Below are positions 1-11,780 of a DNA stretch of 64,000 nt, piece after piece. Both the position numbers and the translations under genes were made by a program. The notes under the pieces were generated by a model, which saw only the letters and a list, made by a program, of their open reading frames with translations, made no database searches and was not told the DNA's origin. Numbering within the stretch: position 1 is the first letter of the stretch; each line of letters starts with the position of its first letter. This DNA comes from Clitoria ternatea (taxonomy: Eukaryota > Streptophyta > Magnoliopsida > Fabales > Fabaceae). The DNA lies in the NCBI GenBank assembly GCA_037962975.1, contig CM075671.1, forward strand, positions 11,393,001-11,457,000. Reading direction: 5' to 3'.

Positions 1-236
1 ATCGTAGTCCTAAATTTCACTCTTGTCTGCTTCCCCTTGACACAGTGCTCACAAAAGTCTAATTTGCAAGCACATACTCCTTTCAACAATCCTTATTTTG
101 CAAGCAAGTTCAAGGATTTCTCTCTAGTATGCCCCAAGCATATATGCCATAATTTGGTAGCTTCTATCTCACTATCCTCACTAGAAGTTGTTGCAGCAAT
201 CCCAGTAATTGTACTACCATGATAGTAATACAAATT
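1..236 (-). pseudogene. Ty1/copia pol fragment (GAG_pre-integrase region), runs off the left edge
   Basis: Read on the minus strand, this stretch encodes a recognisable copia pre-integrase segment: LWHICLGHTREKSLNLL, then a stop, then LDFCEHCVKGKQTRVKF. It has the H-x-x-LGH and C-x-x-C zinc-finger signature that precedes the integrase core. It is the continuation of the copia relic at 11781-13547. The two parts are separated by the Ty3/gypsy element at 237-11775, whose 5-bp target duplication AAATT (232-236 and 11776-11780) marks the insertion point. At least one in-frame stop shows it is dead. Integrase and RT would lie outside the window to the left. Confidence 0.85.
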
Positions 237-837
237 TGATCCGGTCTTGATATCGGTACCTGGGACAGATAGGTAATTACATCCGCTCTCACTATACTAC
301 TGGCCTCATAGGTATATCTTCAAACTGTAAATCCGTATGAGGCATTCTCCATACCGGTATGTCCAAGATCTTACCTTGCACACCGAAAAGTATCCACGTC
401 ACCTGACATAAGGTACAAGGTATAGCCGCAAGGGGGATACGCGAGAAACGCGGCTCTCCCTGCGTCGTGTGTCAGAATTGTACACTAGGCAATGTACTAT
501 ATGTCCCCTGGCTATAAATAGGTAAATCTCATATGCAGAAAGGGTTACGTTATTCTTACTCTCTATTCACTATTACATTGTTCAAATTCCCTAGAATCCT
601 TATTCTGTTTCACTGACTTGAGTGTCAGAGAATCTTCATAGGTGACGCCACTTTTCACCCCTCTTCAGCGTGAGAGCTTGGTATGTAGGATCTCCGGGAC
701 AACAAGACCGGATTCTCCCACTAAGAGTTCAGACCACAATACCAGATACTCACTGTACCGGTGAATAAACATTTCTATCCTTAACTTTTGAGGCTGGTCC
801 CCGCTTCGGATCTTTGACACCGGACTAGACCAGTTCA
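237..837 (+). repeat. 5' LTR of the Tat-lineage element (601 bp)
   Basis: Begins TGATCCGGTCT and ends AGACCAGTTCA, so short inverted ends are present. A TATA box TATAAATA lies at 513-520, with the transcript start expected about 30 bp downstream. Compared with the 3' LTR it lacks about 30 bp just before the TATA box. The ends were fixed by aligning the two LTRs and by the AAATT target duplication. Confidence 0.9.
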
Positions 838-838
838 T

Positions 839-856
839 TGGCACGCCCAGTGGGAC
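839..856 (+). promoter_or_regulatory. primer binding site of the Tat-lineage element
   Basis: TGGCACGCCCAGTGGGAC begins one base after the LTR end, the normal place for a tRNA-primed minus-strand start. It begins with the TGG expected opposite the tRNA CCA end. I did not identify which tRNA it matches. Confidence 0.7.
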
Positions 857-901
857 TCGTTAAAGTTATTCCCACTTTCTGTAGAAGTTCAGTAGTCATT
901 T

Positions 902-2405
902 ATGAAGGGTAATGGATGTGAGTTTGCTGAGGGTCACGTAGAGGATGTGACCAACTAACATGTTGATAGGAGACTTCTCTTCGAATCTCCTGGAGTCAGC
1001 TCAAGGAGAGTGATACCTGCAATGGTTTTAGATCCTCGTGATGAAGTCATAAGGCAGCTTAGGGAGGAACTTACGGAGTTAAGGAGGGAAAGGAGACAGA
1101 CAGGGGAGAAGGTGGTATCTCAGGCTGAAGAGACTCACCACACTACTGGAAGATAGAAGTCTACGACTCTCCAATATTCAAAGATCCCCATATACGAGGA
1201 AAGGGAGCAGACCTAAGACTCGGGTGATAGAGTTAGTGGAAGGAAGAAGGAGTTAATGGTAGCGACTCCCGGAGCGTATCAGCTCAATGTCCCTTTTTCT
1301 AGGAGATTAATGAGCGTGCCTATCCCCAGGCACTTGTAGACAACTCAACCACTCTCCATTGGAAAGTATAACAGAGAAATTAACCCCACTAAGCATCTCG
1401 ATGCTTACATTTATGATGTACTTAGGGGAAGACGAGACTGTGATGTGCAGGATGTTTCCACGTACCCTGATGAAAGAGGCCCTTAGCTGGTTTAAGGGGC
1501 TATCCTTTGGTTCAATAGACTTCTGGGAGGAGATGGCAGCAGCTTTCGAGAACCATTTCGTCATTTCCAAGGATGTCCCCAGGACGTCTCACACCTTGGC
1601 CCAGATTAGGAAAGGGGAGAGCGAAACTCTTAAGAAGTTTCTGAAGAGGTTCTACAAGGAGGAAGCCATGGTGCCTAATCTCACAAAAGCCATTCAGCTG
1701 CATATCGTCATTGAGGCCCTCCAGCCCGGATCATCTTTTGCCCTGTCTTTGACAAAGAGTCCTCCGACGATGTATGAAGAATTCTGAAAGAAGGCTTCAA
1801 AGTATGTGGGTATAGAGATGCACCTGGAAGCCACAACGGCTTGGGCTAAACCACCAGTTCCTTCGCCTTAACCACGAAGGGATAAGGAGAGGGTAAGGCC
1901 GGACAGATATTTCTAGATGGATGATTTTAGGGGCCCTTGACCCCGGCAGCAAGACAGGCGAGTGGCTTCTTTTAGCAATTACGCACCGCTGAACGCTAAG
2001 CACTCCCAGACCTTAAGGAAAGTCGGATGGCTTACACTTAGCGTATACGGGATTAGGAGTCCACTAAAAAGGCCAGGGAATCCATGTAAGTATTGCGGTT
2101 TCCACGAGCAAGTTAGCCGCTCTATTAATGAATGTAAGGCGTTGAAGAATACTGTGGAGACCCTTATTCGAGAGGGAAAGTGGAAACAATATCTCTTTAA
2201 GGAGAAGTCCCTAGATGAGCCAGAGCGGATGGAGAAGAGAGATCGTGACCACGACGATGAAGGTGATAATAGTCACGCTCCAGTCAAGAGATACACTGCT
2301 GCTGAGAAGCAAAAAGGAGTTGTTATCAATGAAGGCGCTCAGAAAGACGGTATGCCCCAGCAACAGAGGCAAGGCCAGCGTGAGATGATTGACATGATCA
2401 TCTGA
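902..2405 (+). pseudogene. gag: Tat-lineage gag, broken
   Basis: The clearest part is 1359-1787, with a Retrotrans_gag core including the typical EALSWFKGL and FENHFV motifs and an RKGESETLKKFLKRF segment. A degenerate zinc-knuckle region (CKYCGFHEQ, then an ECKALK segment) lies near 2083-2150. The frame starting at ATG 902 stops at 956-958, and the core is split by further stops (TGA after MYEEF at about 1785; TAA near 1870). The translated pieces lie in more than one frame, so no full-length capsid protein can be made. The call rests on family motifs and on position between the PBS and protease. Confidence 0.8.
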
Positions 2406-2510
2406 GGCTTTATGGGGGGTGAAGCTTTGATCACAGCCTAAAAGAATCATCATCGAATGATTCTGTCTGTTTAAGGGAAACCTAGGGATAACCGCCCTTT
2501 CAGAGACAGT

Positions 2511-2969
2511 GTGTTGGCACCGATGGTTTCATTCTCAGATGAAGATTTTGGCCCAACTATCCCTGGGGGTGATGATGCTGTGGTCATAGTCGCTATGATT
2601 GGCAACAAGGACGTCAAGAGGATCCTTGTTGATCAGGGGAGTTCCTGTGATGTTATCTTTTTTAACTATTTTAAAAGAATGAGTTTCAATGACTCTAATT
2701 TACAACCTTATACGCAGGAGCTCACAACTTTTAATGGAGCAAAACAACCCACCAAGGGGTATCTTGACACTCTTGTATCTTTCGAAGGCAAGCCCATAGC
2801 AAGGACGGTGAAGTCCAGAGTGCTGGTGATTGACGTGGAGTCACCCTACAACGACATTATAGGCCGCCCTACGTTGAATGCTATGGAGGCAATCGTATCC
2901 ACTCCACACCTTCTTATCAAGTTCATCGATAAGGACAACCAGGTGTCTTCCGTCCGAGGTGATCAATAA
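2511..2969 (+). pseudogene. pro: Tat-lineage aspartic protease segment
   Basis: An open segment of 152 codons contains the retropepsin signature ILVDQGSSCDVIF (D-Q-G-S-S in place of the more common DTGSS, a variant seen in this lineage) and the C-terminal IIGRPTLNAM motif typical of Ty3/gypsy proteases. It follows the gag remnant and precedes RT. It stops at 2967-2969 instead of running into RT, and a second open piece (2970-3254) covers the linker to RT. The fold appears complete but the polyprotein is not. Confidence 0.8.
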
Positions 2970-3239
2970 ATGGCCAGATATTGTTACAACCTAAGCCTGA
3001 ACATGGTGAAGTTAGAAGCGTTCAATAAAAAGAGGAAGCTGAACGACGGAGGAACAACGACGAGATCGGTTAGTCTGATTGATCTTGATCCCAAGATGGA
3101 GCTAAAGATTGATCCACACAACCCTTCTAAGCCTACATCAGAAGGAGGTTCCAGAGACATCGTGTTAGGAGATTCCCTGGAAAATATCACACATATCAAC
3201 GACAAGTTAGAAACTGTGATGGAACATCGTCTCCTTCCT

Positions 3240-4835
3240 TCTTCACGAGTTTAACGACTTGTTCGCGTGGAATGCTACATATATGCCCAGGATGGACCCC
3301 AATTTCTGTTGCCACAAGTTATCTATTTATCCAGAGACGAGACCAGTGACCCAAAAGAAGAGAAGACTGGGCCCTGAAAAATAGAATGCAGCTTGTGAGC
3401 AAACAGAAGAATTGTTGAAGGCCGGATTCATTAGGGAAGCCAGATATTCCTCACGGCTCTCTAATGTGGTGATGGTGCAGAAGGCCAACGGTAAATGGAG
3501 AATGTGCACAGACTATGTGGATTTGAACCGTTATTGCCCTAAGGATCCCTATCCTCTCCCCAACATCGATCGAATGGTGGATGATTCTTCTGGTTACCAG
3601 TACCTGTCTTTCATGGATGTTTATTCGGGGTATAACCAGATCCCGATGTGGGGGGAGGATTAAGAGAAGACGGCATTTGTCAATGACCATGGTGTTTTTT
3701 GTTACACCATTATACCCTTCAATTTGAAGAACACGGGTGCCACTTACCAGCATATGATCAATAAGATGTTCAAGGGAATGCACACCAAGGTGGTGGAGGT
3801 GTACATTGACGACATCATCGCTAAGGTCCCAACTGGGGGGTGATCATGTGGAGGACTACGCCAAGTATTTACGCGCTTGAGGCAGTACAACATGAGGTTG
3901 AACCCATTGAAGTGTACCTTCGCCGTGCCGACAAGAAAATTTTCAGGTTTCATGTTAACTCAGCGTGGTATTGAGGTGAATCTGGGTAAGTACCAGGCAA
4001 TTCTGGACATGTAGAGTCTGAAGAATTTGAGGGAGGTCCAATCATTAAACGGAAAGGTAGTCGGCTTGGCACGATTTATGCCTAAGATAACGCACAAGTC
4101 CCTTCCTCTATACAAGATCCTGAAGAAGTCCAAGAAATTTGAATAAGGATAAGAGTAGGAGCAAACTTTTCAAGAGCTTAAGGAGGTATTGTCTAGCCCT
4201 TCTATTTTAGTAAGACCTGACCCCAGAGAGATGCTTATTCTTTACCTGGCCATCTCAGATGAAGCCTTAGGTGTGGCGCTGGTCAAGGAGACCCCAGAAG
4301 AATAGAGGCTCGTGTATTTCACCAGTAAAACGCTGCAGGGAGCAGAGGGTCGGTATCAGAAGATTAAAAAGGCTGCTCTTGTCGTTGTCTGGGCCTCTCG
4401 TCACCTCAAGCCGTATTTTCATGCATATCCTGTAATGGTAAGAATAGATCTTCTGCTCCGTTCCATTCTGAGTAAGTCAGACCTCGCTGGGAGAATGATC
4501 AAGTGGTCCATCGAGCTATCCGAGTTCGATGTTTCTTATGGGGTGCCATCAAAGCCCAGGTGTTAGCTGATTTTGAGGTAGAAATGACTGGGGCAGACCC
4601 AATTGTACCACGAACTGGACGGTTTATGTGGACGGCTCTTCCAATAGCAAAGGATGTGGTGTCGGTGCCGTGGTGGAGAGTAATGATGTTGTACACTTAG
4701 AAATCTCTTTACATTTTAATTTCAAAACATCCAATAATCAGGTTAAATGTGAAGCTTGCCTTACCGGACTCAGAGCAGCAATTGACATTGAAGCTTCCAA
4801 GGTAACCCTATACAGTGATTCGCAGTTGTGATCTC
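3240..4835 (+). pseudogene. pol: Tat-lineage reverse transcriptase and dual RNase H, broken
   Basis: RT motifs appear in order: KAGFIREARYSSRLSNVVMV, MCTDYVDLNRYCPKDPYPLP, the catalytic FMDVYSGYNQI, and the YIDD box near 3805-3820 (VYIDDIIAK). Stops and shifts occur at 3661, 3841, 4012, 4144 and elsewhere. A degenerate first RNase H (FTSKTLQGAEGRYQKIKKAA) is at 4312-4566. A second, archaeal-type RNase H (VYVDGSSNSKGCGVGAVV, then CEACLTGLRAAIDIEASKV) is at 4617-4828. Two RNase H modules are the hallmark of Tat elements. The region cannot encode an active enzyme. Confidence 0.85.
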
Positions 4836-4893
4836 ATAAATTCAGGGTGAGTATCAAGTCCGCAAACCTCAGCTCCAATTATATTTAAATTAT

Positions 4894-6324
4894 GTGAATG
4901 AATTGAAGGGAAGATTCTCTATGTTGGAGTTTAAGTATGTGTCCAGAGAGGAAAACACTAGGGCAGACATCCTCTCGAGACTTGCAAGCACAAAGCAACC
5001 TGGGAACACAACATCCGTGGTACAGAGTACGTTGACGACGCCCAGCATCCCCATGACCCCGTCATTGAATGCAATATCATATCATGCTTTCGATGAGAAT
5101 TCATGGGTAATCCCTTACATACGATACTTTGTCGATGGGAAATTACCCACTAATGAACTGGAAATGAGGAAGTCAAAAAGAGAGTTGCCTTACTTTACGT
5201 TGGTGGATGGCATGTTCATTAAGAGGGGGTTTTCAGTACCGTACCACCGTTGTTTAAATGAAAATGAGGTGTTAGGTGTGCTGGAAGAAGTGCGTGAGGG
5301 GCAATGTGGACACCACGCCAGCGGTAGAAGCCTAATGAGGAAGGTTCTTAGGGCAGGCTATTGGTGGCCCATGATGAAGAATGACTCCATTGAGTTCGTA
5401 AAGAAGTATGATCCGTGCCAGAGGTTTTCCAACCTTCATCACACACCTGCCCAGGAGCTTTCTACACCCGTCGTGCCATGGCCTTTTCATTAGTGGGGCC
5501 TTGATATCCTAGGCCCGTTCCCAACTGCACCTGGCAGCATCAAGTACCTTATCGTTGGGGTGGATTACTTTACAAAGTGGATAGAAGCTGAGCCCGTTGT
5601 GCACATCACCTCAGCTCGAACGTGACATTTTGTCTACGAGAACATTATAACATGGTTCAGAGTTCCAGCAGGATTGCTACTGATAACAGCACTCAATTTA
5701 CTGGCAAGAAGTTCACAGAGTTGCTTGAAGGACTGTGGATAATCCAAATCTTTTCATTTGTCGAGCATCCATAAATGAATGGCCAGGCTGAAGTGGCTAG
5801 TAGGGAGGTGCTGAAAGGGTGTAAAAAGCGTTTGGGCAAAGCAAAGGGCGGCTGGACGGACCAGCTGTGTCATGTCTTGTGGGCGTATCACACCACACAA
5901 CATTCCTCAACCAATGAGTCTCCATACCGCCTTACTTATGGTGTTAAGGCGATGATACTGGTGGAACTCCAAACTATATCAACAAAGGTGGAGTATTTCG
6001 CTGAAGAAAATAATAATGCCAACCTGACATTAGAATCAGACGTTCTTCAAGAGCTCAGAGAAGAAGCCTTTGTTAGGGATCAGGCTATCAAAGCAAAGGC
6101 CGCCCTCCGATACAATAAACGCATTCAACGTAGGAGACCTCATTTTAAGAAAGGCAAGTGTGGGTAATAAATTCGTACATCAAGGAAAACTAACACCGAT
6201 ATGGGAAGGCCCCTACAAAGTATCCGAGGTAACTGGTAAGGGGTCATATCGCTTGGAGAACCTTGATGACACACATATCCGCAATATATGGAACACTCAA
6301 AATTTACGCATTTATTACAACTAG
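4894..6324 (+). pseudogene. int: Tat-lineage integrase, broken
   Basis: 4894-5493 contains the end of RNase H and the zinc-binding domain: a histidine-rich GHHASGRSLMRK, then YWWPMMKNDSIEFVKKYDPC. The first cysteine of the expected C-x-x-C is tyrosine here, so the finger is incomplete. The catalytic core follows in pieces (WGLDILGPFPTAPG, VDYFTKWIEAEP, then MNGQAEVASREVLKG at 5775), with stops at 5491-5493 and 5623. The C-terminal chromatin-side segment reads GDLILRKAS and WEGPYKVSEVTGKGSYRL to 6324. The ordering is normal and the coding potential is lost. Confidence 0.85.
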
Positions 6325-7375
6325 TTGGTAAGATGGCGTGTACTCTTTCTCCTAACTTGAGTTTTTTCCCATTGGGTTTTCTCAAGAAGTTTTCAACGAG
6401 GCACGACCCCAGCTACGCTTCATTTGTAACTCACATTCAATTTAATGAGAAATATATTCATAACTACTGTACTTTCACTTCTCTTCTATGTCTGTGATTT
6501 ATAACTTTACATGCGATGTGCACAAGAGCCCTCAGGACGGATGATCTCAACTATGTATTCTGTAGTTGACGATGTAACTCCTTGAGTGATCAAATGGGTT
6601 GTAGGGCTGGTCTTTTTCCAAGGCCATAAACTGAACCCCTATGAAGATATGGGTTGTAGAGCTGCTCCTTTTCCAAGGCCACAAACCGAACCCCAGTGAA
6701 GAAACAACCTTCAGGACGGATGATCTTAATTACTATTCTGTAATTGACGATGTAACTCCTTGAACGGTTAAATGGATTGTAGGATTGGACCTTATTCAAG
6801 GCCACACCGAACTCCACAAAATGGCACCCTAATTACTTATTCTATAATTGGGTGTAAAAACTCACCCTCAAGATGAATGATCTCAATCACCTATTCTGTG
6901 ATTGACGATGTAACTCCTTGAGCGGTTTGACGGGTTGTAGGATCGGACCTTTCCTGAGGCCGTACCAAACCCTAGTAGAGGTTTACTCTCTAGGCGTGCA
7001 GGCTCAGTCTTTCCTTCTTGGAATTGATGACACAACCTCACGAGAAATACTTAGATTATTTCTAGTAATTAGCGCAAGTGAGGGAACATTATTTATTCAA
7101 TGAAATACTTCCACCAATGTAGCGACCCTAGCGGTCTGATCCTAGGTCTCAATTTGAAGAACGGCTAGCAGACTTGACAAGTTAAAGTTAAAGAGCCTAT
7201 TCAGAGCTTGAGGATAAAGGATTGGCGTAGACAACAGTCATAATTACGTTGGAGGCGGTGCTGAAAGGAAACAAAAATTTCATTGATTAAAAAGAAAGGA
7301 AGTACAGGCACTGATTCAAATCCGGAGCTAATCCCGGCACACAGCAGAACAAGTCAAGAAAAAAATAAAAGAGGA
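6325..7375 (+). repeat. 3' untranslated region with three tandem repeat units
   Basis: Copies of an about 160-180 bp unit begin at about 6531, 6710 and 6867. Each opens with a TCAGGACGGATGATCT-like block, followed by ATTCTGTAATTGACGATG and then a GGTTGTAGG block with TTCCAAGGCCA. Tandem repeats downstream of integrase are common in Tat and Ogre elements. No sense-strand gene was seen between 6325 and 7375. Confidence 0.75.
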
Positions 7376-8770
7376 CTAAGAGGGCGGAGCTTCCTGATGA
7401 GTCTCTTTATGCCCCTGGATATCTTTAGTAGCCTTATTCATTCTTCCGGCCTCTTCATCCGGACCTCCTCCACATCCGGCCTCATCACCCTTCGTCCGTC
7501 CTTCCTCGGCGACTCTCTCAGGCCCAGGAATAGGAGGATCGGGCCCCATGCTCTGACCCTCAGGAAGCGATGCCAACTCGTACAGGGAGTCTGACAGTTT
7601 CTCCTGACCGTCGATCACTACAACCAGATTCCCTCTGTGAAACTCGTAGAACAGATGCATGCCATATAGATTGAGTTTCACGTTGGGGTTGCGGTAGAAG
7701 ATCTGACGAACTGCTAGCCCGAAGGACTCTTCAGCAACTTGAGTACAGATCTCTATGGCCTTTTTGGCTTAGCCAGTAGCGATGTCCAGCTCTTCCTTCA
7801 GTGCAGCGTAATCCTCTCTCTCTGACCGGTCTCTGCGCCTTCCAACTTTAATTTCTCAATTTGGAGAAGTAACTTTTTTCCCTTCAGGACCACTCTTCAA
7901 CTTGTTTTGAGCGACTCTCTGCCGCTGTCTTTAGTTCTTCTTCCAACTTAGCATTTGTGTCCCGGCCAGTACGGAGTTCTTCCTTTAGCTCGGAGGTAAT
8001 CTTCTCTTGTTCAGCCAGTTTTCCCTCTAGCTCCATTGCCACTACCTTCGAGGCGATCCTCAAATAACTTCAAGTCGCCTTATCTTTCTCAGCAGCGATG
8101 TTGAGGTGCTCAACCTGAGCACTCAGTTTGTCCATTTTGGCGGCGTCATCCGTCATTATGCTAAGCGACCTGAGAAGCCCAGAAAGTTCAGCTAGTTGCC
8201 ATCTTACAGCTTCACAAGCCTCTTTGATCTCTTTTGGTTCAAGTGTGGGCCTTAGTTTGTAATGTAGCTTAAGGATTGATGTTGGTACCAGACCTTCGTA
8301 AGAGAGGAAGGGTGACAAAAAGAAGTTGATTGGAGGAATGTTAGAGACCTGAGGTTTGAAAAAGTCGGGAGGAATGCGCTGGAGGAACGCTGGACCCTCA
8401 GTAGACGTGTCCGACATCTCCACAGCCTTTCCCTTGGAGGCACCAACCACGCCTGAGTCTTCCAAGGTTTTTTGTGTTTTTTTTAGGAGGTGGAAAAGAG
8501 GCATTTACCCCAGCAGCATCATTCTTTATTTTCTTCCTTCTCTCCTTAATTTTCGGTTGCTCTTTAGGCGGGGTGGGGTTCGTTGATCCGCTCGCAGTTA
8601 ACAGAATCTTACCATCCGCTGTGGAGGTAAGGATGATGGATTCAGATTGAATTTTTGTTGAGTTCCTCTTTGGTTGGATGTCATTCTCTACCACAACAGA
8701 CTTCTTCCCGGCCTTCATTGACTTCAGCTTATGCATATCAGAGGAATTCTTTTCTATACACCTGCATAAG
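7376..8770 (-). pseudogene. antisense ORF of the Tat element (coiled-coil protein), broken
   Basis: This region lies between integrase and the 3' LTR, on the strand opposite gag-pol. The minus strand encodes a protein in pieces. There is a basic, Ser/Pro-rich N-terminal part (about 8400-8770, with KAGKKSVVVENDIQPKR), a middle segment at 8070-8504 (FLQRIPPDFFKPQVSNIPP, then helical ELSGLLRSLSIMTDD), a glutamate-rich helical stretch, and a C-terminal RNPNVKLNLYG followed by an acidic tail ending at 7376. Stops and shifts separate the pieces. The NPxVxLNxxG motif recurs in the separate antisense ORF at 61500-62677. Function is unknown; additional antisense ORFs of this kind are known from Tat elements. 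Confidence 0.6.
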
Positions 8771-9290
8771 CAAACAAAGAGATCAATAATATGATAAACA
8801 ATCAATACATGTAGAATAAACGGTTAAACGAAGGCAATAGAGAATTACATAAATACTCATTTCGGATAAATTCTGAACCCAGGAGACGCCTGCAGGAAAA
8901 CACCTTATGATGGGTGGTGTAGGACTCGAGAGCGAATAATATTGTCGCCGACTCGATCGATAGTTCGGCTTGATCCATATAATAGGCTTGGGAAGTTAAA
9001 AGAAAATGCTCATGAGTCTAGCTCAAGGGGAATTTGTTTAAACCTTCTTTATTTTCTAGAAAACTGGCTTATTTGGTTGAATCCGCACTCTGGTATAGTA
9101 AGACTTGAAAGATCGTCCATCCACCTTAGTGGAATCAGTGAAGGACTCGAAATTAACAAAATTGGAGAGAGTTCGGAGAGTAATCAGACTCACACCGCCC
9201 TTTTTGTTGGCCTTGCGTACCACTTGGGTGTAACAAAAAAGTATGACCACTGTCGGGGTGAAGTTGAAGTAATTCTCCAGTACTTCTAGA

Positions 9291-9755
9291 TAGGGATGGC
9301 AAAACGGGCCAGCCCTGTCAAATTTAGTGGGGCGGAAAAGAATTTTTAATCCGCCTCCCGCCACGGCTTGCCCCGTCTGGCCCGCCAAATTGGTAAGGTG
9401 GGCTGGCCCGACGGGCCCCCGCCAAAAGAAAAAAGTTATAAATATTACTAATTTATACTTTATTTTATTAAAATATATACGTTTATTTTCTAAAATTGAA
9501 AAAAAAGTAACATCTCTTACTATTTATACATTTCTTTTAATAATATCTTCTTTATTTTTTTAAAAATTATTTTTTTAATTTTTAAATCTTAATTTGACAC
9601 CTTTTTTTAAAAAAATTATAATTTTAACTTTGACGGGCCGGCCCGCCAGGCCCGCCTTTAGGAGGGGCGGACCCTAATTTTTGGCCCGCTTAGTTTGCCC
9701 GGCCTACTTTTTAACGGGCTTTGGCGGGGCGGGCCAGCCAGTTTTGCCAGCCCTA
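9291..9755. mobile_element. hAT-type MITE (465 bp) inside the Tat element
   Basis: The ends are TAGGGATGGCAAAAC and the inverted copy of TAGGGCTGGCAAAAC (one mismatch in 15). The flanks are a perfect 8-bp duplication CTTCTAGA at 9283-9290 and 9756-9763. The 8-bp duplication and the end sequence fit the hAT superfamily. The interior is GC-rich near the ends (CGGGCC-type blocks) and very AT-rich in the middle, with no transposase ORF, so it is non-autonomous. It inserted after the Tat element. Confidence 0.92.
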
Positions 9756-9763
9756 CTTCTAGA

Positions 9764-11145
9764 GCCCGGATTAACCCCTAACTATTCGGGTGAAGTTATG
9801 AAGGCACGTAGTCTAAAAACCTCAGCATACCCATTTGAAATTCGGTTAAAGGAAAACGAACACCAAGGTTAAGGAAGACGAAGTCATACATGTATACTGA
9901 GGGCTCACCTGGAACGGCATGGCAAATCCTTTCTGTAGTATGAGGTGCGAGCACTATAAACCATTCTCTCAACCTCTCTTCAACATGAACCTGAAATTGT
10001 GGCTCAAGCCGAGCCCCATCATCCCTGGCATGACGAGAGACTAACTCTCATATTTCATCAGCTACCCAGCATTAAGGGTATTTGGATTACAGCGACACCC
10101 AGTCTATCTGGTGTGCTACTACGTTGGACAGACATTCAGTTGTCTTTAAGATAACTTGTTCACTAGAAGTTCCTTCTCCAAACATTACGTGAATGGCGTG
10201 ATTGAAAATTTGGGCACTACGATAAAAGGTCACATTATCAGAAAGGTAACAATCATTACTCACCTTGCTATCGGAAGAACGACTATACTCGGAGGATGAT
10301 TCTAAAGAGGGAATAATCATCTTCCGCCATGAGTAAGATGTCGATTCCCTTTCCAAGCGACGTGGCCCGGCTCTATAGGAAACCACTAGGATTCTTCCTC
10401 CCCGATAGCCAAGGGTTCAAGAGAAAACACTCCCTCCTCCGGAGTTAGGGTTAGCATGACTTAGCCTAGGGCGCATCCTCGCAAATATGTGGAAAAATGG
10501 AGAAGAAACTAAGAGGAAGAGGAAGTGTGGTTGCCTAAGAGTTTGGAAGGTTGGAAGAAAAGGGAGCTTCGCAAGGATCACAACAACAAATCTTCTCTGG
10601 AAATTTTAGCAGAATTTTGTTAAGACTCGAAGCAATGTGGTTCCAGAACTTGCAAAGTTTTTCTTATATAGGCAGCGGATGGGATGCGATCGCCAGCAAA
10701 AGAAGATGTCATTTGCCAAGAAACATTACGTTTGAAAGACTGAATGACACCGTCATTTCATTCCTAAACGAGCGAAAGAGTGTGGTGATTCGCTTAAAGT
10801 TGTAATTTGATGGGCCCAAAATTCAAAATTTAAGCCCACAATGGTCCCAGTGACGGTTATTGAGCCACGAGATTAGGGATTATTATGACTTACATGTTAA
10901 TAGCATTGATTGCTCATCACTTAGAAGGTCTCAAGGCATTGGTGTTACAGAGAATTAAAGGCTACGGTTATAAGTTTCAAAAACTCTTGGGTTTTGCTCC
11001 AACACATTGTTGTTTGAATCCATTCTCCATACCGCCAGAACAACATAAGAAATGATTGTATCAGTCTAGTATCAATGCCCGCCAGAGAGCAGATTTAGCT
11101 TATATGAGCAACTCTACCAGTCCCTCACACAAGCTAGGGGACAGA
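9764..11145 (+). other. remaining 3' region of the Tat element with polypurine tract
   Basis: No gene supported here. It contains short unconnected open stretches only. A polypurine tract (AAGCTAGGGGACAGA, about 11131-11145) directly precedes the 3' LTR, as needed for plus-strand priming. Confidence 0.6.
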
Positions 11146-11775
11146 TGATCTGGTCTCGATACCGGTACTTGGGACAGATAGGTAATTATATTCGCTCTCA
11201 TTGTGCTATTGGCCTCATAGGTATACCTTCAGACTATTAATCCGTATGAGGCATTCTCCATACCGGTATGTCTATGTTCTTACCTTGCACACCGAAAAGT
11301 ATCCACGTCTCCCGATAGAAGGTACAAGGTATAGCCACAAGGGGGATATACGAGAAACGAGGCTCTCCCCGCATCGCGTGGAGGAATCGTACACTGAGCA
11401 GTGTACTATTGTCCCCTGGCTAAACCTGACGATTCATTCTCCATGCTCGTCTATAAATAGGCAAATCTCATACGCAGAAAGGGTTACGTTATTCTTACTC
11501 TCTATTCACTGTTACATTGTTCAAATTCCCTAGAATCCTTATTTTGTTTAACTGACTTGAGCGTCGGAGAATCTTCGCAAGTGACACCACCTTTCACCCC
11601 TCTTCAGCACGAGAGCTTGGTGTGTAGGATCTCCGGAACAACAAGACCGGATTCTCCCACTGAGAGTTCAGACCATAATACCAGATACCCACTGTACCGA
11701 TGTACAAATATTTCTATCCTTGACTTTTGAGGCTGGTCTCACTCCGGATCTTTGACCCCGGACTAGACCAGTTTA
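11146..11775 (+). repeat. 3' LTR of the Tat-lineage element (630 bp)
   Basis: Starts TGATCTGGTCT and ends CAGTTTA, followed by the target duplication AAATT at 11776-11780. TATA box TATAAATA at 11452-11459. It holds an extra block of about 30 bp (around 11422-11451) that is missing from the 5' LTR, directly upstream of the TATA box. Confidence 0.9.
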
Positions 11776-11780
11776 AAATT

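Larger units (their letters stand above)
237..11775 (+). mobile_element. Ty3/gypsy LTR retrotransposon, Tat lineage, decayed, about 11.5 kb
   Basis: The LTRs are 237-837 and 11146-11775. They start TGATC and end CAGTTCA (left) or CAGTTTA (right), and a 5-bp target duplication AAATT sits at 232-236 and 11776-11780. Internal order is PBS (839-856), gag, protease, RT, RNase H, a second RNase H-like segment, integrase, a long 3' region with tandem repeats and an antisense coding region, PPT (about 11131-11145), then the 3' LTR. The dual RNase H and the antisense ORF downstream of integrase are established traits of the Tat lineage. The pol frame is broken many times, and by eye the LTRs differ at roughly a tenth of positions plus a 30-bp indel, so the insertion is old. 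It interrupts the antisense copia element. Confidence 0.92.
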
